A stretch of 64,000 bases of DNA from Gammaproteobacteria bacterium (GTDB lineage Bacteria > Pseudomonadota > Gammaproteobacteria > Steroidobacterales > Steroidobacteraceae). The stretch spans positions 20,737-84,736 of the forward strand of contig PKWJ01000056.1 of assembly GCA_003132025.1 (NCBI GenBank), given 5' to 3'. This document shows, in pieces, positions 47,652 to 57,086 of the stretch (its first letter is position 1; each line of letters opens with the position of its first letter). Under the pieces are notes generated by a model. It searched no databases. It was given only the letters and a program-made list of their open reading frames with translations, and was not told where the DNA came from. The translations under genes were made by a program, and so were the position numbers.

Positions 47652-47721
47652 CGCGACACCAGCCATGCTGGATGTCGCCGGCCGTTTGAAGAAGTAGTTA
47701 CCAACACAATCGGGAGCAGAG

Positions 47722-48075
47722 ATGAAAATCAGAAACTTGTTGCTGGCCTGCCTGATGGGGATCGCCGTACTTGGCGCCGCCGGCGCGGCGCAGGCTGCGA
47801 ATGTGAGGATGTTCGTGCGCCATGAGGTTGCCGACTACGGCACCTGGAGAAAAGCGTTCGACAGCTTTGCCCCGATGCAGAAGAAGATGGGCGTCATTTA
47901 TAAGGCCGTGTATCAACCAACGGACGACCCGAACGACGTGACGGTCATCCACGACTTTCACAGCCTGGATCAGGCCAAGGCATTCGCCGCTTCGCCAGAT
48001 TTAAAGGCCGCAATGGAAAAATCCGGCGTCAAGGGCACACCACAGATCTGGTACACGATCAGGAGTGCCAAGTAA
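47722..48075 (+). CDS. Exported ABM/DUF-like small protein
   Basis: A 117-residue protein with a clear signal peptide (KIRNLLLACLMGIAVLGAAG, cleavage after AQA). A ferredoxin-like domain follows: MFVRHEVADYGTWRKAFDSF, then GVIYKAVYQPTDDPNDVTVI and FHSLDQAKAFAASPDLKAAM. The pattern matches the dimeric alpha/beta-barrel (ABM/cyclase-like) proteins of small size. Its role is unknown. Its 3' end overlaps the E1 alpha gene by 11 bp, which may mean coupling, though the two proteins act in different compartments. A GGAGcagag-like ribosome site precedes the ATG. Confidence 0.75.
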   Translation: MKIRNLLLACLMGIAVLGAAGAAQAANVRMFVRHEVADYGTWRKAFDSFAPMQKKMGVIYKAVYQPTDDPNDVTVIHDFHSLDQAKAFAASPDLKAAMEKSGVKGTPQIWYTIRSAK

Positions 48076-49099
48076 CCGCGCAGTAGTTCGCTGGCAGACC
48101 GCGGGGACCCACGTGCCCACACCGACTCTGGGCGATTGGCAGCAGATGTACCGCGCCATGTGGCGCATCCGCCTGTTCGAAGACCAGGTGCAGCGGTTCG
48201 CGGCTGCGGGCGAGGTACCTGGTTTTCCGCACCTGTCCACCGGCCAGGAAGCGGTGGCCGTGGGCGTGTGTGCGCACCTCTCGCACGAGGACGTCTTGTT
48301 CACCAGTCACCGCGGCCATGGGCATGTACTGGCCAAGGGCAGCGATCTGCAGGCGACCCTGGCCGAGATTCTCGGTCGCCAGGACGGCCTGTGCCGCGGT
48401 CGCGGCGGCTCGATGCATCTGGTGGACGCCGCCAACGGGGTCCTGGGTGCAACCGGCGTCGTGGCAGGAAACCTGTCGCTGGCTGCCGGGGCTGCCTGGG
48501 CGGCCCAGGCGCAGGGCCGGCGGAATATCAGCGTGGCGTTTTTTGGCGATGGCGCGACCGGCGCCGGCGCGTTCCACGAGACGCTGAATCTTGCCGCGCT
48601 GTGGAAACTGCCGGTGCTGTTCGTGTGTGAGAACAACGGCTATGCCGAGTTCACCAGCCGCGAGGAGCACTCCAACGTCACGCATGTAAGCAGCTTCGCC
48701 GCCCCCTACGCCATTGCGACGAAAACCATCGACGGTAACGATCTGCTGGCGGTATACGCCAGCGCGGCCGAGGCGATCGACCTGCTGCGAAGAGATCAAG
48801 GCCCGTACCTGCTGGAGTGCATGACATTCCGCCTCGCCGGTCACTACGTCGGCGATGCACAGCAGTACCGGTCGAAGGAGGAACTTGCGGCGCATCGGGA
48901 CAAATGTCCGATCGAGCGCTTTAAGCGCCATCTGATCGAGCGCGGCGTCGCACAGCAGGAACTCGATGCCATCGGCGAGCTCGCCAGGCTCGAAGTGCAG
49001 CAGGCGGCCGATCGCGCTCGGGCGGCGCCGCGGCCCGATGCCTCCACCGTGCTCGAGGATGTCTACCGCTCGCCCGCTCTCGACGGCATATCGGGCTGA
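48065..49099 (+). CDS. ThDP-dependent dehydrogenase E1 alpha subunit (set 1)
   Basis: A 344-residue E1 alpha of the 2-oxoacid/acetoin dehydrogenase family. It contains FPHLSTGQEAVAVGVCAHL, HRGHGHVLAKG, then DGLCRGRGGSMHL and the ThDP/Mg motif FFGDGATGAGAFHETLNLAA ending in ENNGYAEF. It binds ThDP with the beta subunit and decarboxylates the ketoacid or acetoin, passing the acyl group to the lipoyl group of E2. The short phosphorylation-loop form and the HxGHG motif resemble AcoA of acetoin dehydrogenase. GTG at 48065 sits directly on a GGAG, so the real start may be the in-frame GTG at 48113. Genes for E1 beta and E2 follow with 9-19 bp gaps. Confidence 0.92.
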   Translation: MPSNRAVVRWQTAGTHVPTPTLGDWQQMYRAMWRIRLFEDQVQRFAAAGEVPGFPHLSTGQEAVAVGVCAHLSHEDVLFTSHRGHGHVLAKGSDLQATLAEILGRQDGLCRGRGGSMHLVDAANGVLGATGVVAGNLSLAAGAAWAAQAQGRRNISVAFFGDGATGAGAFHETLNLAALWKLPVLFVCENNGYAEFTSREEHSNVTHVSSFAAPYAIATKTIDGNDLLAVYASAAEAIDLLRRDQGPYLLECMTFRLAGHYVGDAQQYRSKEELAAHRDKCPIERFKRHLIERGVAQQELDAIGELARLEVQQAADRARAAPRPDASTVLEDVYRSPALDGISG

Positions 49100-49108
49100 G
49101 CCGGCACG

Positions 49109-50086
49109 ATGATCCACAGCTTCATCGACATTCTGCGTCGTGCGCTCGACGAAGAGATGACGCGCGATGCCGCGGTGCATCTGCTGGGTGAAGATGTCGC
49201 GGCCGGCGGGGCTTTCGGCGTAACGCGCGGCCTGGCACAAAAACACGGTGTCACGCGGGTGCGCAATACACCCATCAGCGAAGCGGCGATCACGGGCCTG
49301 GCGACCGGTGCGGCGCTGTGCGGTCTCAAGCCGGTGCTGGAAATCATGTTCATCGATTTCGCCACCCTGGCGATGGACTGCCTGGTGAATCAAACCGCCA
49401 AGTACCGCTACATGTCGGGCGGCCAGCTCGCCGTGCCGCTGGTGGTGCGCACCCAGGCCGGCGCCGCCGGGGGAGCTGCCGCGCAACACTCGCAGAGCCT
49501 GGAAGCCTGGTTCATCCACGTGCCGGGGCTGGTAGTGATCGCGCCGGCATCGCCGGTCGAGGCGTATGGTCTGCTGAAAAGCGCGATCCGGCTTGGCGAC
49601 CCGGTGCTGTTCATCGAGCACAAGCGCCTCTACACCATGAAGGAGGATCTGGCGGATGACATCGAGCTGCCGCCGATCGGCCGCGCACGCATCGTCAGAG
49701 GCGGAACCGACGTCACGTTGATCGCATATTCGGGCATGGTGCAAAGCGCACTGGAAGCGGTGCAGACGCTGGCGGACGTGGGGATCTCCGCTGAGATCAT
49801 CGACCTGCGCACGCTGCTGCCGCTGGATATGGCGACCATTGCGGCGTCGGTGTCGAAAACCCATCGCGTCCTCATCGCGCACGAAGCGGTGCTCAACGGC
49901 GGCTTTGGCGCCGAGATCGCAGCGCGCATCGGCAGCGAGCTGTTCGACGAACTCGACACGCCGGTCGTACGCGTCGGCTGCCCGTTCGCGCCGATTCCAT
50001 TCGCGCCCGACCTGGAACGGGCGCTGCTGCCGGGCGCTCAGGACATCGTGCGCGCGGTGCGCCTGATGCCGGGTCTTGGCGAATAA
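49109..50086 (+). CDS. ThDP-dependent dehydrogenase E1 beta subunit (set 1)
   Basis: A 325-residue transketolase-type beta subunit. The N-terminal PYR domain has HLLGEDVAAGGAFGVTRGLA, NTPISEAAITGLATGAALCG with the conserved Glu that activates ThDP, and AKYRYMSGGQLAVPLVVRTQ. The C-terminal domain reads VTLIAYSGMVQSALEAV and IIDLRTLLPLDMATIAASVS, as in AcoB and PdhB. It forms a heterotetramer with the preceding alpha subunit. The gene lies 9 bp after E1 alpha and 19 bp before E2 in one operon. Sequence is complete and typical. Confidence 0.94.
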   Translation: MIHSFIDILRRALDEEMTRDAAVHLLGEDVAAGGAFGVTRGLAQKHGVTRVRNTPISEAAITGLATGAALCGLKPVLEIMFIDFATLAMDCLVNQTAKYRYMSGGQLAVPLVVRTQAGAAGGAAAQHSQSLEAWFIHVPGLVVIAPASPVEAYGLLKSAIRLGDPVLFIEHKRLYTMKEDLADDIELPPIGRARIVRGGTDVTLIAYSGMVQSALEAVQTLADVGISAEIIDLRTLLPLDMATIAASVSKTHRVLIAHEAVLNGGFGAEIAARIGSELFDELDTPVVRVGCPFAPIPFAPDLERALLPGAQDIVRAVRLMPGLGE

Positions 50087-50105
50087 GTCGCAGGAGCAGT
50101 AGCAC

Positions 50106-51227
50106 GTGACCCTGGTCGCTCAGGACATACCGAAGATCGGTCTGGTGATGGACGCCGTCAAGGTGGTCCGCTGGCTGAAGAACGTCGGCGACACCGTGAG
50201 ACTGGGCGAGCCACTGGTCGAAGTTGAAACGGAAAAATCGATCGTCGAGATCGAGGCCACCGCCAGTGGGCGCCTGGCTCAGATCCTGGTGCAGGTCGAT
50301 CAGCAGGCGACGGTCGGCGATCGTATCGCCTGGATCGAATCGGACCAGGCACAACCTGCAGGCGATCGCGTCCGCAGCTCTCCCGTAGCGCGCAAGCTCG
50401 CTGCCGAAAGCGGCCTTGATCTCGGCGCCATTGCCGGCTCGGGACCGGGGGGGCGTATTCAGCTGGAGGACGTGCAGCGAACGGCAGAGGCCTCGTCAAA
50501 CACCACCGCGCCACTGTCGCCTTCGTCTGCCTTAGTACCGCTGTCGCCAATGCGGCGCGCACTGGCTCGTGCCATGACGCGAAGCAACGCCAGCATTCCG
50601 CAGTTCACGGTCGAGCGCTCGGTGGACTGGACCGTGCTGCAGGCCTTGCGCACCGAATTTTCCACGCGGCAGACCCACGGCGCGCCCAGACTGTCGGTGA
50701 ACGACTTTCTGCTGCAGGCGGTCGCCCGGACTCTGGTCGAGTTTCCCGCACTTAACGCCACCTTCTCGGGCGATCCCGAATCGCCGCACGCCGGCGTCAT
50801 GCAGGCCTCGGGCGCGCATATCGGGCTGGTGCTTGCGGTGGACATCGGTTTGCTGGTGCCGGTACTGCACGATGTCGAGCGGCTTGGTCTCATCGAGATC
50901 GCGCGCCGGCGCCTGGAGTGCGTCGAGCGCGGCCTCAAGGGACGCCTGAAGCGCGAGGAAACCGACGGTGCGACGTTCAGCATCTCGAACCTCGGCGCGC
51001 AGGGGCCGGATCGCTTCACAGCGATCATCAATCCGCCGCAGTCGGCGATTCTCGCCGTTGGCCGCCAGCGCGACTGTGTCGTGGCAAGGGATACCGACAT
51101 CGTTGTCCGCCCGCTGTCCGCGCTGACGCTGACGGTCGATCACCGCATCGCCGACGGTCGCCTGGCTTCGGATTTCCTGGCGCGCCTGGTCCAGATTCTA
51201 GAGGGCGATGACTGGCGCCTGGACTAG
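50106..51227 (+). CDS. Dihydrolipoamide acyltransferase E2
   Basis: A 373-residue E2. A single N-terminal lipoyl domain carries the lipoate lysine at about residue 44 in VETEKSIVEIEA. A short linker leads to the peripheral-subunit binding domain (SSPVARKLAAESGLDLGAI then GSGPGGRIQLEDV, about 95-130) that would hold E3. The catalytic domain ends with the active-site motif TVDHRIADGRLASDF (His and Asp). It collects the acyl group from E1 and moves it to CoA. Start is GTG, 19 bp after E1 beta. No E3 gene is in the window, so the complex must share lipoamide dehydrogenase from elsewhere. It meets the second E1 set tail to tail, with 15 bp between stops. Confidence 0.94.
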   Translation: MTLVAQDIPKIGLVMDAVKVVRWLKNVGDTVRLGEPLVEVETEKSIVEIEATASGRLAQILVQVDQQATVGDRIAWIESDQAQPAGDRVRSSPVARKLAAESGLDLGAIAGSGPGGRIQLEDVQRTAEASSNTTAPLSPSSALVPLSPMRRALARAMTRSNASIPQFTVERSVDWTVLQALRTEFSTRQTHGAPRLSVNDFLLQAVARTLVEFPALNATFSGDPESPHAGVMQASGAHIGLVLAVDIGLLVPVLHDVERLGLIEIARRRLECVERGLKGRLKREETDGATFSISNLGAQGPDRFTAIINPPQSAILAVGRQRDCVVARDTDIVVRPLSALTLTVDHRIADGRLASDFLARLVQILEGDDWRLD

Positions 51228-51242
51228 TGCTGGCGTCGGCCG

Positions 51243-52211
51243 TTAGCGGCCGGCTTTCAGCACCGCGCGCACGGCAGCAATGATCCGCTCCTCATCCGGG
51301 ATCACGTAAGCCTCGAGCGGCTCGCTGTAGGGTACCGTCGCGTCACGCGCAGTGACCTGAATAATCGGTGCCTTCAGCGACGAGAAACCGTGCTCGGCAA
51401 CGTCGCCCGCGATGATGCCTGCCACGGTCGCGTGGCGCGGTGCCTGATCGACCAGCACCAGGCGCCCGGTCTTGGCGACCGATTTCAGAATGGTCGCAAG
51501 ATCCAGTGGCGCCACGGTACGCGGATCGATGACTTCGGCCTGGATCCCCTCGGCGGCCAGCTTCTCGGCCGCAGCCAGCGAGCGCGGCACCATCCAGCCG
51601 GTGGCGACAATCGTCACGTCACCGCCCGCGCGTCGAATCTCCGCCTTGCCAAACGGGACCAGATGCTCACCGTCGGGCACCTCGCCATGTTCGAGCGTGA
51701 GCAGGTAGTGGTGCAGGAACACCACCGGATTGTCATCGCGAATCGCAGTGGCCATCAGTCCCTTGGCGTCGGCGGCGGTCGAGGGAACCACGACTTTGAG
51801 GCCGGGCACGCCCATGAACAGCGCGGTCAGTGAACCGGTGTGCTGGCCGGCCCAGCCGGCGGCGAAACCGAAGCCGGCCTTGAGCACCAGCGGTACCTTC
51901 ACCTGGCCGCCCGACATGTAGCGGAATCGGGGCGCTTCGTTCAATACCTGGTCCATCGCGACCAGCATGAATTCCGCCATGTACAGCTCGACCACCGGCC
52001 GCAGGCCCGCCATCGCCGCGCCGATGGCGATGCCGATCTCCGCCGTCTCGGAAATCGGCGTCACGCGCACGCGCTCGTGGCCATAGGCGGCGACGAACGG
52101 GTGGTTCTCGGTAGTCGCCAGGTTCTGGCCAAAGTAGAGGACGCTCGGGTCGCGCCGCATCTCCTGATGAATGCCGGCATCGATGGCGGCAATGAAGGGC
52201 AGCTGTGCCAT
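51243..52211 (-). CDS. ThDP-dependent dehydrogenase E1 beta subunit (set 2)
   Basis: A 322-residue E1 beta distinct from the plus-strand copy. It has the PYR motif TPISETAEIGIAIGAAMAGL with the activating Glu, RFRYMSGGQVKVPLVLKAGF, and a C-terminal region with TIVATGWMVPRSLAAAEKLA and VIDPRTVAPLDLATILKS. The two beta subunits in the window share the family plan but diverge widely, so this is not a recent duplication. It follows its own alpha gene with a 13-bp gap. No second E2 is present, so it might use the adjacent E2 on the opposite strand or another complex. Confidence 0.93.
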   Translation of the reverse strand: MAQLPFIAAIDAGIHQEMRRDPSVLYFGQNLATTENHPFVAAYGHERVRVTPISETAEIGIAIGAAMAGLRPVVELYMAEFMLVAMDQVLNEAPRFRYMSGGQVKVPLVLKAGFGFAAGWAGQHTGSLTALFMGVPGLKVVVPSTAADAKGLMATAIRDDNPVVFLHHYLLTLEHGEVPDGEHLVPFGKAEIRRAGGDVTIVATGWMVPRSLAAAEKLAAEGIQAEVIDPRTVAPLDLATILKSVAKTGRLVLVDQAPRHATVAGIIAGDVAEHGFSSLKAPIIQVTARDATVPYSEPLEAYVIPDEERIIAAVRAVLKAGR

Positions 52212-52224
52212 GGATTACTCCGGC

Positions 52225-53253
52225 CTAGGCGTAGACATTATCGAGCGCAGACTCGAGCTTGGGGAACGGGCTCTTGACGGCGAAGCTGACCGCGGTATCC
52301 ATTTCCTTGGCCACCTGTGCGGCAAGCTCGTCGGCTTTCGCGCCGCTCAGTACGCCGCTCTTGACCAGCGTGGCGCGAAAGCGCGGCACCGGATCGCCGC
52401 GCAGCGCCGCCTCGTACTCCTCGCGCTTGCCGAACACCGTGATCGCCTCGTGCTCGGGGTAGTGCAGCGGCACGCCGGGCGGGGCGATGATGTTGCCGTG
52501 TGCCGATAGGCGGTAGACCTTGGACTCCACCAGCGTTGGACCGCCCCCGGCGCGCGCGCGCTCCACCGCCGCGCCGACGGTGGCGTGCACAGCCAGTGGA
52601 TCGGCGCCATCGACAGTGACGCCGGGCATCGCATAGGCCTTCGCCTTGATGGCCAGCGGTTCGCCGTTCGCGGCATTCGCATCCTCCTGCGCCGTGGTCG
52701 TCACGACGTTGTAGCCGTTGTTTTCCATGACGAAAATCACCGGCAGTTTCCACAGTGATGCGATGTTGAGTGTTTCGTGAAAAGCGCCCTGCTTGGACGC
52801 GCCGTCGCCGAAGAAGCAGAACACCACTTCGCCCTTGCCGCGGATCTGCGCCGCCCATGCCGCGCCGGCCGCGTGGGGTATACCCGCACCGACGATGCCC
52901 GACGTGCCGAGGAAACCACGCTTGACGTCGGTCAGGTGCATCGAGCCGCCCAGGCCCTTGCACAGTCCGTCAGCGCGGCCGTAGATCTCGGCCATCATGG
53001 CCTTCGGGTCGCTGCCGAGCACCAGCGGATAGCCGTGGCAGCGATAGGTGGCGAGCGCTGCATCACCGGCGCGGAAGTGACTGAGTGTGCCGACGATCGA
53101 TGCCTCCGCGCCGTCGGCCAGATGCGTATGGCCGCGGATCACGCCGGGATGTTCGGTAAACGTTCGCTTGACGCGCTCTTCGAATTCGCGCACGCGCAGC
53201 ATGTGGGTGAAGATCCAGATCTGTCGCTCGGCGTTTGGTGGCTGCACGCTCAT
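52225..53253 (-). CDS. ThDP-dependent dehydrogenase E1 alpha subunit (set 2)
   Basis: A 342-residue E1 alpha with RGHTHLADGAEASIVGTLSH, YRCHGYPLVLG, DGLCKGLGGSMHL and the ThDP/Mg motif FFGDGASKQGAFHETLNIAS to ENNGYNVV. The HCHGY-type loop replaces the HRGHG of set 1, suggesting different substrate preferences, for instance acetoin or a branched ketoacid versus pyruvate. The C-terminus is longer than in set 1. It starts the two-gene minus-strand operon alpha-beta. The function class is certain; the substrate is not. Confidence 0.93.
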   Translation of the reverse strand: MSVQPPNAERQIWIFTHMLRVREFEERVKRTFTEHPGVIRGHTHLADGAEASIVGTLSHFRAGDAALATYRCHGYPLVLGSDPKAMMAEIYGRADGLCKGLGGSMHLTDVKRGFLGTSGIVGAGIPHAAGAAWAAQIRGKGEVVFCFFGDGASKQGAFHETLNIASLWKLPVIFVMENNGYNVVTTTAQEDANAANGEPLAIKAKAYAMPGVTVDGADPLAVHATVGAAVERARAGGGPTLVESKVYRLSAHGNIIAPPGVPLHYPEHEAITVFGKREEYEAALRGDPVPRFRATLVKSGVLSGAKADELAAQVAKEMDTAVSFAVKSPFPKLESALDNVYA

Positions 53254-53381
53254 TCGATCCCCCTTGCTGTCGTAGCGATCGGCATCGCGGTGCCGTGCCG
53301 CGGATCAGTCGCCGGGCTTTCGAGGATAATAGGAAATCCGGACGATCAATTGCAATCGAAAATCGCGGCGCGGGCTCGCTG

Positions 53382-54884
53382 CTACGCTTGCGCGTGCGCC
53401 GGGTGTCCGATCAACCAACGAAGAACCCGGCTTCGATGACCAGCGAATTGCAACACAATATCTCCGACTTCCACCCAGGCCCGCAGCCGGAAGCCCCGGG
53501 CCAGGAATGCGTAGAGCAATGCGCCCAGCACCACCTGGATCGCCAGGCGCAGCTGCACCGCCCAGGCGCCAAACAACCAGCGATCGGAAAGCAACAGCAC
53601 CACACCCATCGCAGCCGCACAGCCAAACGGTCCCGCGACGTTGCGTAGCAGCGCGCTGAAACGAAGATTCACGATGCGCCCGGCACTCGACCACACCGGG
53701 TACCAGACGAATACATAGCCGCCCAGCACATAGGCCCATGCAACTCCCATCAGGCCCCAGTGGGCGCCGATCAGCACCCCGGTCGCACGCACCACGGTGG
53801 AAAGGATGCCCAGACGAAACAGCACGTCGGTTCTTCCCTGCGACATGAATATCCACGATGCGGTGCTGTAGGTGGACTGTGCCAGCCCGGCAAAGCACAG
53901 CAGCTGCAGGATGACTATCGATCCGCGCCATTTGTCGCCGTACACCACCAGAATTGCCGGCTCCGCCAGCACGCACAGCGCAATCATCGTCGGAAAGATC
54001 ACCAACGCGATCATCCGTGTGCCGCGCAGGTAGGCGCGCCGAATGGCCTCGACGTCATCCTGGATGGAGGACAGCGCCGGAAACATCACCGAGCTGGTCA
54101 CGTCGGTGACGTTGGCCAGTGGCAGGCGCATGAGCTTGTCGGCCAGGCTGTAAATCCCCAGCGATGTGCTTCCGATCCAGCGGCCGATCACCAGTTTGTC
54201 CACGTTCTGGGACCAGTAAATGACGGCGCCGAAACCCGCGAGATGACCGCTGAAGCGCATCAGATCCTTGATCGCGGAGAAATCGAACGATAGCGCGGGG
54301 CGCCAGGATGATTGGGCCCACATCATCAGGACGCGCACCAGTGACTGGGTGAGCGATTGCCCGACCAGGCTCCACACACCCGCACCGCTGAATGCCAGCG
54401 CCACCGCCACCGCCCCGGAGGCGATGTAGGAGGCAGTTTCAATCCAGAATCTGGCGCGGAAATTGAGCGCCTTGTCGAGCAAGGCGGATTGCACGCCGTT
54501 CAGGGAGCCCAGGAAGAAATTGAACGCGATCGCGACTGTGAGCAGGCGCAGTTGCGGTTCCTCGTAGAATCTGGCCACCAGCGGAGCCGTCAGGGCAAAT
54601 ACTGCGGTAAGCACCATTCCGGTCGCGACGTTCAGCCAGAACACGGAGTTCAGATGCCGCTCGGTAACCGTGCTCTTCTGAATGATCGAGGCGCCCAGCC
54701 CCATGTCGGCGAAGTAGGTTGCAAAGCCGGTAAACACCAGCACCATGCCCAGCAGGCCGTATTCCTTCGGGCTGAGCAGGCGCGCCAGAATAACGGTGGC
54801 GCACAGCTGCAACAGCTGGCCCAGCAGACGGGCCGCCCCATTCCATCCGAGCCCGACCAACGTGCGCTGGCGCAGATTATTCAT
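53382..54884 (-). CDS. Lipid-linked oligosaccharide flippase (Wzx/MOP family)
   Basis: A 500-residue membrane protein of the MOP exporter superfamily with about 12-14 helices. It starts GLGWNGAARLLGQLLQLCAT with the family's Gly/Asn-rich first helix. It then has LARLLSPKEYGLLGMVLVFT, a signature of WzxC-like polysaccharide flippases, and later YWSQNVDKLVIGRWIGSTSL. These proteins move undecaprenyl-linked oligosaccharide to the periplasm for exopolysaccharide or O-antigen assembly. The ATG overlaps the stop of the upstream broken fusion gene by 4 bp. No polymerase or glycosyltransferase genes accompany it, so the locus may be a remnant or one part of a scattered pathway. Confidence 0.9.
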   Translation of the reverse strand: MNNLRQRTLVGLGWNGAARLLGQLLQLCATVILARLLSPKEYGLLGMVLVFTGFATYFADMGLGASIIQKSTVTERHLNSVFWLNVATGMVLTAVFALTAPLVARFYEEPQLRLLTVAIAFNFFLGSLNGVQSALLDKALNFRARFWIETASYIASGAVAVALAFSGAGVWSLVGQSLTQSLVRVLMMWAQSSWRPALSFDFSAIKDLMRFSGHLAGFGAVIYWSQNVDKLVIGRWIGSTSLGIYSLADKLMRLPLANVTDVTSSVMFPALSSIQDDVEAIRRAYLRGTRMIALVIFPTMIALCVLAEPAILVVYGDKWRGSIVILQLLCFAGLAQSTYSTASWIFMSQGRTDVLFRLGILSTVVRATGVLIGAHWGLMGVAWAYVLGGYVFVWYPVWSSAGRIVNLRFSALLRNVAGPFGCAAAMGVVLLLSDRWLFGAWAVQLRLAIQVVLGALLYAFLARGFRLRAWVEVGDIVLQFAGHRSRVLRWLIGHPAHAQA

Positions 54885-56506
54885 TCATGATCAATGATGC
54901 GCCGTTGGCAACGATCATTCCGTCCAGCGTGCGGCGTCCAGGCCGCGCCAGGCGCTGATGTCGCGCGCCCATTGGGCGATGGTTCGCGTGGGATCCTGGG
55001 CCTGCTCCGGGACAATAACCTTGAAAGCGCGATGCGGTCGTTGCAGGAAGCGTCCGCGGAGCTCACCGCTTCCATGGCGTCCTGCAGCAAGCCGCGGTGA
55101 TTCTGAAACACCCCCTTTGGCGCTCCGGTTGATCCAGAAGTGTAGATCACGCAGGCGATGTCGTCCGGTGCCGGTGCGGGCGTGGGCGTGGCCGCAGCGG
55201 CGTCGCCAGCTTCCGGGTGGTCCAGGTCGATGACCGGGAGCCCGATTGGAAACAAGTCACGCACAGTGGCGATCAGCGCCGACGTGGAGTCGATTATCCT
55301 GGCGCCCGAATGAGCAGCGATGCGCGCGTTTCGTTCGGATGGACGGTCAGCGTCCAATGGCACGCAAACGCGTCCTGCGGCCAATACGCCCAGGATGGCC
55401 GCAGGATACCGAGCCTCATGCGCCAGCAAGACGGCGACCGGACCGGAATCCGCATCGATCGCGGCAATGGCAGCCACTATGCGCCGATATTCCCCCGCAA
55501 GCTCGCGATAAATAAGGGTACGCGCCTCATCACGCACGGCGACGCGGTCAGGGTAGAGCTGCGTGATGGCATCGAAGCGTTCGATGACCGTGCCATGCTG
55601 CGTCGGATCTGGTGGCGCCGGGTTTTCCGGTGACCTAGGCATCTGGAGGCGCCGCGGCGGCTGGCGCAACAGCGCTTGGCCAGCCCATTCGGACACCACC
55701 TCGGCAAAGCGGCACCCCGCTTCATCACTCTTCGGATCGTCGCGCGCATTGGGCGGCATCACCTTGAACGTGAAACGACCCGCGGCCTCCAGATCGTTCA
55801 GTGCCCTGCGGTGGTTCCTGTTGAAGAACCGTAGCCCGTTTCGATCCTTCGAATAGACGATGAGATTCCTGGCGGAGCGCTCAGTCAGAAGCGATGAGAG
55901 CCTGCGACCAAAGTCGAGCGGCAGAACCAGATCTTTGCGAAACGACAATTTCCCACCCAGCCACTGCTCCGCGGCGTCCGAGCCCAGGCGGCGCAGCAAT
56001 GACTTGACCAGCTTCGAGTCGCCGGTCAGAAATCGCTGCCACGCGCTCATGCTAAACAGGCGCAATGGCAATCGGTCGAAAAATGTCAGCTTCGCCAGCA
56101 ATGGATCGAGGTTCGGATTGGTGAGTATCAGTCCGACAACGCGCGGATCCAGGAGTGCGGCGTTGAAGCTGATGTTGCATTCAGCGCAGTCACCCATCAG
56201 CACGACCTGCGTGATGCCGCGCCTGGATTTGATCTCGTCGATGGCCTGCCTGCAGGCGGCGATCCCGGAATCGTCGTAGAACTGCAAGCGGCGATTCAGA
56301 TCACCGAAATTCTTGAACACCTGGATCTGCATGACGACCAGCCCGAGTGCAGCGAGACGGCGGGTGATGCGGCCTTCGAGCCTTCCGAGGCCAAACAGGA
56401 TCACGCCGGTCGCGGAGCTCGGGCGCGATGGATCGCTGATGTATCCGAGATACGATCCGCCCGGTCCGAATTCGAATAAACCCTCGCCCGCGGCGGTGAC
56501 GTCCAT
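54881..56506 (-). pseudogene. Hydrolase-adenylation fusion with a deleted, out-of-frame 3' end
   Basis: A 541-codon frame. Residues 1-285 are an alpha/beta-hydrolase-like domain whose nucleophile elbow reads LMGDCAEC, with Cys where Ser is usual, as in exosortase-A-associated hydrolases. Residues about 305-485 are the N-terminal half of an AMP-forming adenylation domain (FDAITQLYPDRVAVRDEART, then [19 protein letters not shown]). Beyond residue about 490 the translation turns Arg/Ser/Pro-rich and loses all A-domain motifs. The +1 frame from 55025 to 54915 reads FKVIVPEQAQDPTRTIAQW and a natural-looking C-terminus. This implies a deletion plus frameshift that removed most of the adenylation domain. 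The flippase start overlaps the present stop. The hydrolase half might still be functional. Confidence 0.75.
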
Positions 56507-56721
56507 GGTCGGTTCCCTATTCCCGCGCCGACCGCATCCGGCTCTGTCGATGGCCTCTGAGTGGCAGCGCAGCCGCTTTCAATCTAGCACAAGCACTCAC
56601 GGGCCGAGGCTCGGCACTGCCCGGCCGCGACAGACTTGCGAGTGGATCACGAGTGCTCTTTACTTAATCACCACACCAGCATGCCAATAGCGCGCGACAA
56701 CCGGCTTTCGAGCAACCACCC

Positions 56722-57072
56722 ATGACTACCATCCTGCTGCTGACCTGTTCGAACATCTTCATGACCATTGCCTGGTATGGCCATCTGAAATACGGGCACG
56801 ACTGGCCGCTGTGGAAGGCAATCGTGGTCTCCTGGTTTATTGCCCTGTTGGAATACTGCCTGGCGGTGCCGGCAAATCGTATCGGCTACGTCCAATTCTC
56901 CGGGTTCCAGCTCAAGATTATCCAGGAGGTCGTGACGCTCCTGGTTTTTATAGTGTTCGCGGTGCTGTTCCTGAAGGAGAAGCTTGCCTGGAACTATGTC
57001 GTGGCGTTTCTGTTCCTCGCCGTGGCGGCATTTTTTGCATTCGCCTTCAACACCACGGGGACGGCCGCCTGA
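56722..57072 (+). CDS. DMT family protein (DUF486)
   Basis: A 116-residue four-helix membrane protein. The family features are SNIFMTIAWYGHLKYGHDWP, WFIALLEYCLAVPANRIGY and the C-terminal helix pair EVVTLLVFIVFAVLFLKEK and WNYVVAFLFLAVAAFFAF. It belongs to the small DUF486/DMT group, conserved but of unknown transport function. It is probably an inner-membrane dimer. A stem-loop follows 14 bp after the stop. It is a monocistron divergent from the hydrolase-adenylation gene. Confidence 0.9.
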   Translation: MTTILLLTCSNIFMTIAWYGHLKYGHDWPLWKAIVVSWFIALLEYCLAVPANRIGYVQFSGFQLKIIQEVVTLLVFIVFAVLFLKEKLAWNYVVAFLFLAVAAFFAFAFNTTGTAA

Positions 57073-57086
57073 AGAACCCCTGCCGC

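Noticed and set aside
48059-49882. 607-codon minus-strand frame
   Set aside because: It is antisense to the intact E1 alpha and beta genes with their full motifs; its translation is Arg/Gln/His-rich and featureless.
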